A stretch of 32,559 bases of DNA from Deltaproteobacteria bacterium. Its GTDB lineage: Bacteria > Desulfobacterota > Binatia > DP-6. The position numbers and the translations under genes are program-made. The DNA lies in the NCBI GenBank assembly GCA_005879795.1, contig VBKJ01000148.1, positions 1-32,559 of the forward strand, read 5' to 3'. Below the pieces are notes generated by a model. It was not told where the DNA came from and did not search any database. It was given only the letters and a program-made list of their open reading frames with translations. Shown in pieces: positions 1-9,339 of this stretch; position 1 is the first letter of the stretch, and each line of letters starts with the position of its first letter.

Positions 1-1370
1 TTACTCTTGGCGGCGAAGACCAGTGAAAGGGTGGAGGGTTTCTGGGAGGATGCCGCGTCACTCTCCTGGCGGTGTGCCACAGAGATGACGCTCGCTCGCG
101 GGTCGACGTCTCCCAGCGCGGAGCGCTGCTGCGTTCCCGGTACGGACACTCGCCCGCCCGCTGCGAGCGGCGGTTTTCTCGCGGCGTGTGGCGGGGCTCG
201 CCTGAGGCGGGCGATGGCCCTCGCGATGGCCAGCCGGTGCGGGGCGGGCGTGAGCGAGCCGTCCAGGGCCTCGGCCACCCGCCCCGGATCGAGGGAGGCG
301 AGCGCGCCCGGGTCGGCGGCCAGGTCCGCAGCCCGGGCCACGATCTGCTCCGAGATGCGCGCGAGGGCCGGACGGGCCTCGCGCTCGAGGTCGAGGCCGT
401 CGACTTCTTCGGGATGCGCCAGGAACTCGCGCTCCAAGGCGCGTGCCGCCTCGATCTGGGCGCGGAAGAGGGCCTCGATCGCCGCCGGGTCGAGGCCCCG
501 CTCGGCGGCCCGCGCACGGACCGCGCCGAGGACGCGCGCCTCCTGCTCCGGATCCTCCACCGGCCGGCCCGTCTTCTGCTTGGCCGCGGCGACGGCCGGC
601 ATGAAGGCGAGCCGCAGGTCGACGAGCGCCAGGAGCGCTTCCAGATCCGACGCGAAGGCGGAGCGGGCGGCCGCGCGTGGCGCGCCGAGCCAGCGGGCGC
701 GGAGCGCGGCGAGCGTCCCGTCGGCCTCGCGAGCGCGGAGCCAGGCATCGAGCTCGGCGACGAGCGCCGGATCGCGCCCGAGGTAGGCCTTCCGATCGCG
801 GGTGAACGGCCCCAGACGGACGGCGCCGGGGAGCGCGAGCGCGTCCGCCTCGGCCTCGTCGGTCAGGATGGCATCCGCGGCCCCGCTCGCGAGCAGCTCC
901 GCGAGCGCGCGGTTGTCGTTCGTCCGCACCAGCAGCGCGTGCGGGAAGAGGCGCGCGGCGACCCGCTCGAGGTGCCCGCCCGCGTTCACCCCGAGTCGGA
1001 GCCAGGAGCTGCGCGGGTCGAGCCGCTGGTGGGCGAGCACGACCGCCCCCGCCTCCGCGACCGGGCGCGTGAATACGCCCGCCACGGCCCGCTCCGGGCG
1101 GGCCGTGACGCCGCCCATCGCGAGGTCGAAGCGCCCCGCCGCGAGGTCCCGCGTCAGCTCCGGCCAGCGGAAGCGGACGAGCTCGAGGCGGCGGCCGCTG
1201 TCGCGCGCGAAGCGGCGTGCGACCTCGACGTCGAGCCCCTCGAGCGTGCCGTCGCGCGTGAGCGAGAAGGGCGAATAGTCGCCGCTCGTGCCGACACGGA
1301 GCGGCGGCAGCGCGGGCGGCGCGTGGAGGCACGCCGCGGCGAGGACGGCCAGCGCCGCCGCGCGCCTCAC
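1..1370 (-). CDS. Exported cyclohexadienyl dehydratase (PheC-like) fused to secreted-type AroQ chorismate mutase, 3' end outside window
   Basis: The frame opens with GTG at 1370, inside the dapB stop (GTGA overlap), and stays open to base 1. After a short hydrophobic leader (about residues 1-20), residues 23-230 read as a periplasmic binding-protein-like PheC domain: VGTSGDYSPFS, EGLDVEVARRFA, AGRFDLAMGG, NAGGHLERVA and TDEAEA all match cyclohexadienyl dehydratases. From about residue 240 comes a second domain with DLRLAFMPAVAAAKQKTGRP and VEDPEQEA, the signature of exported (gamma-class) AroQ chorismate mutases. Together the two domains would convert chorismate to prephenate and then to phenylpyruvate outside the cytoplasm. 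The order is dehydratase-mutase, the reverse of cytosolic mutase-dehydratase P-proteins. Downstream of about position 200 the sequence looks unlike the family, so a frameshift or an extra tail is possible. The leader contains a Cys (AAAC), so a lipoprotein cannot be excluded. Confidence 0.8.
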   Translation of the reverse strand, partial: MRRAAALAVLAAACLHAPPALPPLRVGTSGDYSPFSLTRDGTLEGLDVEVARRFARDSGRRLELVRFRWPELTRDLAAGRFDLAMGGVTARPERAVAGVFTRPVAEAGAVVLAHQRLDPRSSWLRLGVNAGGHLERVAARLFPHALLVRTNDNRALAELLASGAADAILTDEAEADALALPGAVRLGPFTRDRKAYLGRDPALVAELDAWLRAREADGTLAALRARWLGAPRAAARSAFASDLEALLALVDLRLAFMPAVAAAKQKTGRPVEDPEQEARVLGAVRARAAERGLDPAAIEALFRAQIEAARALEREFLAHPEEVDGLDLEREARPALARISEQIVARAADLAADPGALASLDPGRVAEALDGSLTPAPHRLAIARAIARLRRAPPHAARKPPLAAGGRVSVPGTQQRSALGDVDPRASVISVAHRQESDAASSQKPSTLSLVFAAKS

Positions 1371-2164
1371 AGCCCGAGCACGTCGCGCATCGAGTAGAGG
1401 CCGGGAGGCCGTCCCGCCACCCAGCGCGCGGCGCGCAACGCGCCGCGCGCGAGGCAGTCGCGGCTCTGGGCACGGTGGACGAGCTCGAGGCGCTCGCCGA
1501 GGCCGCCGAAGACGACCGTATGGTCGCCGACGGCGTCGCCGGCGCGCAGCCCCACGATGCCGATCTCGTCGCGTGGCCGCTCGCCCACCAGCCCCTCCCG
1601 TGCGAGCCGCTTCGCCCGCTCGAAGTCCTGGCCGCGCGCCGCCGCCACCGCGCGCGCGAGCGCGAGGGCCGTGCCGCTCGGCGCGTCTGTCTTCGCGTGG
1701 TGGTGCAGCTCGACGATCTCGGCCTCGAAGCTCGTGTCGAGGAGGCGCGCGGCGAGGCTCACCAGCGCGGTCAGCACGGTCACCCCCACGCTCATGTTGG
1801 GCGCGAGCACGGTCCGGGTGCGGGCGGCGAGCGCGGCGAGCTCGCGCTGCTGGCCGGCGTCGAGGCCGGTGGTCCCGATCACCAACCCCGCGCCGCGCTC
1901 GGCCGCGAGGCGCGTGTGCGCGAGGGTCGCCGCGGGCGCCGTGAAGTCGAGGACCACCTGCTCCGCCCGGCAGACGGCGCCGAGGTCGTCGCCGACGCGC
2001 ACGCCGACCGCCGCGCCGCCGGCCGCCTCGCCCGCGTCCCGTCCGACCGCCGGGTGGCCGGCCGCCTCGATCGCGCCCGCGACCCGCAGGCGCGGGTCCT
2101 CGCGCGCGAGCGCGACCAGGAGCCGGCCCATGCGCCCCGCCACGCCGCAGACGACGATGGGCAG
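1367..2164 (-). CDS. dapB: 4-hydroxy-tetrahydrodipicolinate reductase
   Basis: This enzyme catalyses the NAD(P)H-dependent reduction step of diaminopimelate/lysine synthesis in the cytoplasm. Visible signatures are the N-terminal nucleotide-binding glycine motif VCGVAGRMGR, the central APNMSVGV loop, and the substrate/catalytic segment ELHHHAKTDAPSGTA. Length is about 265 residues, normal for the family (about 270). The start is odd. The first ATG or GTG in frame (GTG at 2143) would cut the beta strand leading into the glycine motif. The only reasonable upstream start after the dapA stop is CTG at 2164, giving M-P-I-V-V-C-G. The stop overlaps the GTG start of the dehydratase-mutase gene. It is the third gene of dapF-dapA-dapB. 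Confidence 0.93.
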   Translation of the reverse strand: MPIVVCGVAGRMGRLLVALAREDPRLRVAGAIEAAGHPAVGRDAGEAAGGAAVGVRVGDDLGAVCRAEQVVLDFTAPAATLAHTRLAAERGAGLVIGTTGLDAGQQRELAALAARTRTVLAPNMSVGVTVLTALVSLAARLLDTSFEAEIVELHHHAKTDAPSGTALALARAVAAARGQDFERAKRLAREGLVGERPRDEIGIVGLRAGDAVGDHTVVFGGLGERLELVHRAQSRDCLARGALRAARWVAGRPPGLYSMRDVLGL

Positions 2165-2183
2165 CGCCCTCGGCGCGCTCGGC

Positions 2184-3056
2184 TCAGACGAGCTCGTACT
2201 CGTGCAGCACCGCCTCGAGCCTGATGCGCGCCCCCGGGCTCATGGACATGAGCGGGAGGCGGAACTCGTCGGCGCACCGGCCCATCATGCCGAGCGCGGT
2301 CTTCACCGGGATCGGGTTCACCTCGAGCGTGAGCGCCTGCATGAGGGGGAGCAGGCGGTGGTTCAGCATCCGGCTGCGCTCCAGGTCGCCCGCGAGGAGC
2401 GCGTCGGTCAGCTCGACGTAGGCGCGCGGCATCAGGTTGGCACCCACCGAGATCACGCCGTGGCCGCCCGCGGCCATGATGGGGAGCGTCAGGATGTCGT
2501 CGCCCGCGTAGACCCCGAAGTCCGGCCCCGACTCGTCGATGATCTCGAGCACCTGCGCCAGGTTCCCGCTCGCCTCCTTCACGCCCGCGATGTTCGGGAT
2601 GTCCGCGAGGCGCGCGATCGTCTCGGGCGTGATGTTCGAGCCGGTGCGGCCCGGGATGTTGTAGAGGATGAGCGGCAGCCTGGTCGCGTCGGCGACCGCG
2701 GCATAGTGGCGGTAGATGCCGTCCTGCGTCGGCCTGTTGTAGTAGGGCGAGATCAGGAGGGCGGCGGCCGCGCCCGCCTCCTCCGCGCCGCGCGTGAGCC
2801 GGATGGCCTCCGCCGTCGAGTTGGAGCCGGTGCCCGCGATGACCGGCACGCGCCCGCGTGCGACGCGCACCACCTCGCGCACGACCGCGACGTGCTCCTC
2901 GTGCGTCAGGGTCGCGGCCTCGCCCGTCGACCCGCAGGGGACGAGGGCGTTGATGCCGCCCGCGATCTGCGCCTCGACCAGCGCGTCGAGGGCCTCGATG
3001 TCGACCTCGCCGGCGCGGAAGGGGGTGACCAGGGCCGTCATGGCGCCGGTGAGCAT
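2184..3056 (-). CDS. dapA: 4-hydroxy-tetrahydrodipicolinate synthase
   Basis: This TIM-barrel class I aldolase condenses pyruvate with aspartate semialdehyde, the first committed step to diaminopimelate and lysine. The 290-residue protein shows the pyruvate-binding CGSTGE loop near residue 45, the catalytic Tyr in LYNIPGRTG, and the Schiff-base Lys in IAGVKEASG. The ATG at 3056 is chosen because it begins the canonical MLTGAMTALVTPF and has a GGAGG ribosome-binding site 7 bases upstream. A much longer open frame exists upstream but lies over dapF in another frame and is not coding. It starts 2 bases after the dapF stop, so translation is probably coupled, and dapB follows within about 20 bases. 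Confidence 0.97.
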   Translation of the reverse strand: MLTGAMTALVTPFRAGEVDIEALDALVEAQIAGGINALVPCGSTGEAATLTHEEHVAVVREVVRVARGRVPVIAGTGSNSTAEAIRLTRGAEEAGAAAALLISPYYNRPTQDGIYRHYAAVADATRLPLILYNIPGRTGSNITPETIARLADIPNIAGVKEASGNLAQVLEIIDESGPDFGVYAGDDILTLPIMAAGGHGVISVGANLMPRAYVELTDALLAGDLERSRMLNHRLLPLMQALTLEVNPIPVKTALGMMGRCADEFRLPLMSMSPGARIRLEAVLHEYELV

Positions 3057-3058
3057 CG

Positions 3059-3901
3059 CTACACCTCCACCTGCCCCTCGAAGACCTCGACCGCGTCCCC
3101 GGTCATGAGAACCCGATCGTCGGGGCGCCAGTCGATCTCGAGCTCGCCGCCCCGGAGCGCCACGACCACCCGCCGGCCGCCTCGCCCCGTGCGCGCGGCG
3201 GCGACGGCGGCGGCGCACGCGCCCGTGCCGCACGCCATGGTCTCGCCCGCACCGCGCTCCCACACCCGCATCTCGAGCCGCTCCGGACCGAGGGCACGGA
3301 CGAACTCGGTGTTCACGCCGCGCGGGAAGAACGGGTGGCGCGCGAAGCGGGGCCCCAGGTCGGCGAGGGGCAGGCCCGCGACGTCGCCATCCACGAACAC
3401 GACGCAGTGCGGGTTCCCCATCGAGACGCAGGTGACGACGTAGCGGTGCCCGTCCACCTCGAGCGGGCGGTCGACGACCTCGCCGTCCGCGGCGACGGGA
3501 ATCTGCCGGCCGTCCCACAGCGGCCGCCCCATGTCGACGCTGACGCGCGCCACGCGGCCGTCGCCGTTCAGTTCCGTCCGGACCGTCTTCACGCCCGCGT
3601 CGGTCTCGACGCGGAGCGGGTCGGCGGTGACGAGCCCCCGGTCGTGCACGAACTTGGCGAGCCCGCGGATGCCGTTGCCGCACATCTCGGCGCGGCTGCC
3701 GTCGGCGTTGTAGATGGTCATGCGGCAGTCGGCGGCTGCGGAGCTCTCGAGCAGGATGAGGCCGTCGGCGCCGATGCCGCGGCGGCGGTCGCAGAGGCGG
3801 GGCGCGAGCGCCGCGGGATCGCCCGGGAAGCCCGCGCGCGCATCGACGTAGACGAAATCGTTCGCCGTGCCGTGCAGCTTCGCGAAGCGGAGAATGGCCA
3901 T
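3059..3901 (-). CDS. dapF: Diaminopimelate epimerase
   Basis: It interconverts LL- and meso-diaminopimelate, supplying peptidoglycan and the LysA substrate. The 280-residue protein has both catalytic cysteines in their usual settings: SRAEMCGNGIRG in the N-terminal half and ETMACGTGACAAAV in the C-terminal half. It opens with MAILRFAKLHGTANDFVYVD, typical of the family. It is the first gene of the minus-strand operon dapF-dapA-dapB-(pheC/aroQ) and is divergent from lysA, with 116 bases between. A sigma-70-like promoter about 17-45 bases upstream implies a very short 5' leader. No strong ribosome-binding site is seen directly before the ATG. Confidence 0.97.
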   Translation of the reverse strand: MAILRFAKLHGTANDFVYVDARAGFPGDPAALAPRLCDRRRGIGADGLILLESSAAADCRMTIYNADGSRAEMCGNGIRGLAKFVHDRGLVTADPLRVETDAGVKTVRTELNGDGRVARVSVDMGRPLWDGRQIPVAADGEVVDRPLEVDGHRYVVTCVSMGNPHCVVFVDGDVAGLPLADLGPRFARHPFFPRGVNTEFVRALGPERLEMRVWERGAGETMACGTGACAAAVAAARTGRGGRRVVVALRGGELEIDWRPDDRVLMTGDAVEVFEGQVEV

Positions 3902-3917
3902 GGCGCCGCGCCGAACC

Positions 3918-3945
3918 CTTACAATGCGCTGCGTTGCAGCGTCAA
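3918..3945 (-). promoter_or_regulatory. Putative sigma-70-type promoter of dapF with palindromic spacer
   Basis: Read on the minus strand there is TTGACG (3945-3940), a 16-base spacer, and TGTAAG (3923-3918). These match 5/6 and 4/6 of the consensus boxes. Transcription would begin about 10 bases before the dapF ATG. A perfect 6-base palindrome with a 3-base centre (3927-3941) fills the spacer and touches the -35 box, which is a plausible repressor site. Inferred from sequence alone. Confidence 0.4.
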
Positions 3946-4017
3946 CCGCGGTCGCCTCGACGCTCGTGGGACGCGCCCCGTTGCATTCGTCCGCCCGCGG
4001 ATGATTCTCTGCGCCCC

Positions 4018-5250
4018 ATGCTCTTGACGCCTGCCGACGCCGCGCTGGTGCGCGAGCGCTTCGGGACGCCGTGCTTCGTCTACGACCGCGCGGCGCTCGA
4101 GGCCGCTGCCCGCACCGCGCTCGCCTTCCCGCACGCCTTCGGGTTCACGCTGCGCTACGCGATGAAGGCGAACTCGAGCCACGCCGTGCTGGCGATCTTC
4201 CGCGACCTCGGCCTGCACATCGACGCGTCGAGCGATCCCGAGGTCGAGCGCGCACTGCGCGCCGGCTTCGCCCCCGGGCACATCCAGCTCACCGCGCAGG
4301 TGCCCTCGCGCCGGCTCGAGGAGTTCGTGGCTCTGGGCGTCCTCTACAACGCCTGCTCGCTCCACCAGCTCGACCGCTATGGCCGGGTGCTCCCCGGCCG
4401 CGACGTGACCATCCGGGTGAACCCGGGCCTCGGCAGCGGCTCGACCAACCGCACCAACACCGGCGGCCCCGCCGCGAGCTTCGGCATCTGGCACGCGCAT
4501 TTGGACGAGGCGAAGGCGCTCGCCGCCCGCCACCGGCTCGTGGTCCGCGGGCTCCACACCCACATCGGCTCGGGCAGCGATCCGGCGGTGTGGATGCGCG
4601 TGGCGGGCCTGGTGCTCGAGATCGCGGAGCGGCTGCCCGCCGTCATCACGGTCAGCCTCGGCGGCGGCTTCAAGGTGGCGCGCGTCCCGGGCGAGCAGGC
4701 GACGGACCTCGCCGCCGTCGGGTCGGTCGTGCGGCAGGCGTTCGTCGGCTTCCATCGCCGCACCGGCCGCAGGCTCCATCTCGAGATCGAGCCGGGGACC
4801 TACCTCGTCGCCAACGCCGGCGTCGTGGTCGCCACCTGCGTCGACGTGGTCGACACCGGGCAGGACGGCTACCTCTTCGCCAAGCTCGACGCCGGCATGA
4901 CGGAGGTGACCCGCGCCTCGCTCTACGGCGCGCAGCACCCGATCGCGGTGCTCGCGGAGGGGCGCCCGGCGGCGCGCGTCGTGTTCGTCGGCCCGTGCTG
5001 CGAGTCGGGCGACATCCTGACGCCCGCGCCGGGTGATCCCGAGGCGCTGGCGCCGCGCGAGGTGGCGCGGCCCGAGATCGGCGACCTCGTCGTCGTCGGC
5101 GGCGCGGGCGCGTACTGCGCCGCCATGAGCACCGGCAACTACAACTCCTATCCGCTCGCACCCGAGGTGCTGCGCGAGCCGGACGGAAGCCTCCGGCTGG
5201 TGCGGCGGCGGCAGAGCCTCGAGCAGATGCTCGCGAACGAGGTCGAGTAG
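4018..5250 (+). CDS. lysA: Diaminopimelate decarboxylase-like PLP enzyme
   Basis: This fold-type III PLP decarboxylase is predicted to convert meso-diaminopimelate to lysine. Key features of the 410-residue protein are the PLP-binding lysine in RYAMKANSS (about residue 50), HTHIGSGSDP, the phosphate-binding SLGGGFKV, EPGTYLVANAG, the catalytic-type cysteine in GPCCESGDIL (about residue 327), and GAYCAAMSTGNYNSYP near the C-terminus. ATG 4018 is chosen because it gives the normal N-terminus; the open frame extends upstream without homology. No clear ribosome-binding site precedes it. The gene sits on the opposite strand from the dap and arg genes around it. Other group IV decarboxylases share the fold; the dap neighbours favour LysA. 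Confidence 0.88.
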   Translation: MLLTPADAALVRERFGTPCFVYDRAALEAAARTALAFPHAFGFTLRYAMKANSSHAVLAIFRDLGLHIDASSDPEVERALRAGFAPGHIQLTAQVPSRRLEEFVALGVLYNACSLHQLDRYGRVLPGRDVTIRVNPGLGSGSTNRTNTGGPAASFGIWHAHLDEAKALAARHRLVVRGLHTHIGSGSDPAVWMRVAGLVLEIAERLPAVITVSLGGGFKVARVPGEQATDLAAVGSVVRQAFVGFHRRTGRRLHLEIEPGTYLVANAGVVVATCVDVVDTGQDGYLFAKLDAGMTEVTRASLYGAQHPIAVLAEGRPAARVVFVGPCCESGDILTPAPGDPEALAPREVARPEIGDLVVVGGAGAYCAAMSTGNYNSYPLAPEVLREPDGSLRLVRRRQSLEQMLANEVE

Positions 5251-5281
5251 CAGCGATCGGAAAGCGGCAGCCGCCGGGGCG

Positions 5282-5746
5282 CTACGGGGTCGCCGGCTCG
5301 GCGGCCGGCGCGCCCGGCGGATTCCCGTAGCGCACGTTCACCGGCCCCGCCGGCGCGCTCCGGTAGCCGTCGAGCGTCACGGCCGTGACCCGGTAGCGGT
5401 AGCGCTCGCCGGGGCGCACGTCCTTGTCGACCCATTCGAGGTGACGCTCCTTGCGGAAGCGCTGCTGGTCCTCGAGCATGACGGTGCCGATCTTCGCGAA
5501 CCCGGGCGGCGCGCCCTCGCCCGCGGCGCGCTCGATCTCGAAGCCGCCCAGGTCGTTCATGCGGCCCCCGCCCGTGTAGTGCGTCGGCCGGAGCCAGGAG
5601 AGACGCACGCCCTCCGGGGTCACGATCGCGGCCAGGTTCTCGACCGCCTCGGGTTCGACCAGCTGGGGCGGGACGGGCCGCCCCTTGCGGCCGCAGGCCC
5701 CGAGCGCGCCGGCCAGCACGAGTAGCACGACCGCGGCGCGCCTCAC
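5282..5746 (-). CDS. Small lipoprotein with fibronectin type III-like domain
   Basis: The 154-residue protein starts at GTG 5746, overlapping the argH stop by GTGA. Its leader [18 protein letters not shown] ends in a lipobox (LGAC), so the mature protein should be lipid-anchored at Cys18. The next residues, GRKGRPVPP, resemble the start of LptM/YifL-type small lipoproteins encoded beside lysA/argH in other proteobacteria. Residues about 35-140 look like one fibronectin III beta sandwich (RLSWLRP, YRYRVTAVTLDGYRSAP). It is the last gene of argG-argH-lipoprotein and converges with lysA, 31 bases away. Function is unknown; a role in envelope assembly is inference from context. Confidence 0.8.
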   Translation of the reverse strand: MRRAAVVLLVLAGALGACGRKGRPVPPQLVEPEAVENLAAIVTPEGVRLSWLRPTHYTGGGRMNDLGGFEIERAAGEGAPPGFAKIGTVMLEDQQRFRKERHLEWVDKDVRPGERYRYRVTAVTLDGYRSAPAGPVNVRYGNPPGAPAAEPATP

Positions 5747-7139
5747 GAGGCGTCCTCCCGTGCCGCGCGGGCGAGCTGGCGTGCGACCTCGCGCGGTGCG
5801 GTCCCGCCGACGACGCGGCGGCGCGCCACGGAGCGCGCGGGCGTCAGGCGCCGGACCAGCTCCGGGGTGAGATGCGGCGAGTGCCTGCGCAGGAGGTCCG
5901 CGTCCAGCTCCCGCAGCGACGTCCCGGTCGCGAGGCAGTGCCGCACGAGGCCGCCCACGATCGCGTGCGCGCGCCGGAAGGGAACGCCGCGCTCGACCAG
6001 CAGGTCGGCCAGGTCGGTGGCGAGGAGGAGGCCGTCGGCCGCGGCCGCCATGCGCGCGGTGCGGAAGCGCAGGTGCGGCAGCATCGCGGCCATCACGTCG
6101 AGCGACTGCCCGAGCGTGTCGGCGGCGTCGAAGAGCGGCGGCTTGTCCTCCTGCAGGTCCTTGTTGTACGCGAGCGGCAGCCCCTTCAGCGTGGTCAAGA
6201 GCGCCACCAGCGCGCCCGTCACGCGCCCCGTCTTGCCGCGCACCAGCTCGGCCACGTCCGGGTTCTTCTTCTGCGGCATCATCGAGCTGCCGGTCGCGAA
6301 GGCGTCGGGCAGCTCGATGAAGCCGAACTCCTCGCTCGCCCACAGGACGATCTCCTCGGCCAGGCGCGAGAGGTGCACGGCGCAGATCGCCGCGGCGGCG
6401 AGGAACTCCGCGGCCGCGTCGCGGTCGGCGACCGCGTCGACGCTGTTGGCGGTGACGCGCGCGAAGCCGAGCTGGCGCGCGACGAACCGCCGGTCGAGCG
6501 GGAAGCCCGCGCCCGCGAGCGCGCCGGCGCCGAGCGGCAGCTCGTCGGCGCGCGCGCGGCAGTCGCGGAGGCGGGTGCGGTCGCGCGCCAGCATCTCGCG
6601 ATAGGCGAGGAGGTGGTGCGCCAGCAGGATCGGCTGCGCGCGCTGGAGGTGCGTGTAGCCGGGGAGGAGCGCATCGCGATGCCGCCGGGCGAGCGTGGCG
6701 AGCGCGCGCTGCACGCGCGCGAGCGCGGCGTCGAGGGCAGCGCACTCGGCGCGCAGCCAGAGGCGCAGATCGAGCGCCACCTGGTCGTTGCGGCTCCGGC
6801 CGGTGTGGAGCTTCCCGCCGACGGGCCCGACCAGCTCGGTGAGCCGCCGCTCGATCGCCATGTGGATGTCCTCGTCGGAGGGGAGGAAGCGGAAGCGCCC
6901 CGCGTCGAGCTCGCGGCGCACGCGCGCGAGCCCGCCCTCGAGGCGCGCGCCCTCGCGCCGGGTGAGCAGCCGCGCGCGCACCAGCGCGCGCACGTGGGCC
7001 ACGCTCCCCGCGACGTCGTGCGGGTAGAGGCGGCGGTCGAAGGGCAGGGAGGTGGTGAAGGCCTCGGCCACGGAGGCCGCCGGCGCGGCGAAGCGTCCCG
7101 CCCACGCCTTCGGCGCCCGCGCCCTGGCGCGGCGGCGGG

Positions 7140-7143
<4 letters not shown>
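5743..7143 (-). CDS. argH: Argininosuccinate lyase
   Basis: It catalyses the last step of arginine synthesis, cleaving argininosuccinate to arginine and fumarate. The 466-residue protein has the fumarase/aspartase superfamily signature [30 protein letters not shown] in the N-terminal half, and [11 protein letters not shown]. The ATG at 7143 overlaps the argG stop (ATGA), giving the normal WAGRFA start about a dozen residues in. A basic stretch ([12 protein letters not shown]) precedes it. The stop overlaps the GTG of the following lipoprotein, so argG, argH and the lipoprotein gene are probably translationally coupled. Confidence 0.97.
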
Positions 7144-8351
<1,208 letters not shown>

Positions 8352-8439
8352 GGCCGCATGACCTACCACACGCCTCCCCGGGGGACCAACGCGGTTTCGA
8401 CATTCAAGCCTCGTCGACAATCGGCCGAGACTCCGGGTG

Positions 8440-9336
8440 ATGTCCGCCACCTCGCCCGCGCCCGTGGAGCGTCCCCTCTGGCTGACGGTTGCGGGCGCCT
8501 CGGCGGTGCTCCCGCTCGGCTGGGTCGCGTGGCTCGCCCTGGCCGCACTCGCGCCGTCGTTGCTTGCGGCGTACCTCGGGTCCGCGGGCGCCATGCTCGC
8601 GGTCGTCACCGTGGGCTGGCTCCTCGCGCGCTCGGCACCCGAGCCGAGCGAGGGGCTGCGCCGCTATCACCTCGACGAGGCGGAGGTGATCGCGATGGGA
8701 CCGGGCAGGGCGGTGCGACGGCTCCCGTGGTCCCAGGTCGTGACGCTCACCGAGGCGCGGCACGCGCTCGTGCTCGAGGGCGGCGGCAGGCGCCTTCGTC
8801 TGCCGCTCGCCGCCCCGGTGCGCAGCGCGCTGCTCGGCCGGGTGGCCGCCGGCCTCGCCGCGGAGCTGTGGGCGCTCCTCGACGAGGGCGAGACCGTGCG
8901 CCTCGGCCCGCCGACCGATCCCCTGCCGCGCGCGCTCGCGTGGTGGGTCTACGCGCCGGCGCTGGCCGCCGGGCTCGGCGGGGCGGGGAGCGCCGGCCTC
9001 GCCGTGGCCCTCGTGGTGGCGCTCGCGGAACGTGGGGTGGCGAGCGCCAGGCGCCGCGCCGGCGCCGTCACCCTCGATGGGGGCGGCGTGCGCGTGGGCC
9101 GCGTCGTTGCGCCCTGGTCGGACGCCGAGGTGCGGCGCGCCGAGGGCGGGCTCCTGGTCCGGGCGCAGGACGGCGCGTGCGCGCTCGTGCCGGCCCGGGT
9201 CGCCAACTTCTGGGCGGCCGTGCCGGTGATCGAGACCAAGGCACAGCTCGGCCCCTACTCCGCCAGGGTGCGCTTCCGGGTGCGGCACGGCGACCGCGGG
9301 CTCGCGCTCGTGGGCGAGGTCGAGCCCACGGCGTAA
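8440..9336 (+). CDS. Membrane protein, unknown function (possible PH-like domains)
   Basis: A 298-residue protein from ATG 8440 (a GTG lies immediately before it). Two hydrophobic segments occur near residues 15-38 and 42-63, and another pair near residues 165-205. Between them, and again at the C-terminus, are short beta-rich stretches ([50 protein letters not shown]). These resemble the bacterial PH/YcxB-like pattern of membrane-anchored beta domains, but the similarity is weak. I do not recognise the family. It lies between argG and argF on the opposite strand, ending 3 bases before the argF stop, so it looks like an insertion into an arg gene cluster. Confidence 0.65.
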   Translation: MSATSPAPVERPLWLTVAGASAVLPLGWVAWLALAALAPSLLAAYLGSAGAMLAVVTVGWLLARSAPEPSEGLRRYHLDEAEVIAMGPGRAVRRLPWSQVVTLTEARHALVLEGGGRRLRLPLAAPVRSALLGRVAAGLAAELWALLDEGETVRLGPPTDPLPRALAWWVYAPALAAGLGGAGSAGLAVALVVALAERGVASARRRAGAVTLDGGGVRVGRVVAPWSDAEVRRAEGGLLVRAQDGACALVPARVANFWAAVPVIETKAQLGPYSARVRFRVRHGDRGLALVGEVEPTA

Positions 9337-9339
9337 CTC

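Noticed and set aside
58-1473. A 471-codon open frame on the minus strand.
   Set aside because: It lies one frame away from the PheC-AroQ fusion, which shows strong family motifs; this one is Arg/Pro-rich with no motif.
5251-5281. Hairpin GCGGC-AGCCGC between lysA and the lipoprotein gene as a terminator.
   Set aside because: The stem is very short and no T-run follows on either strand.
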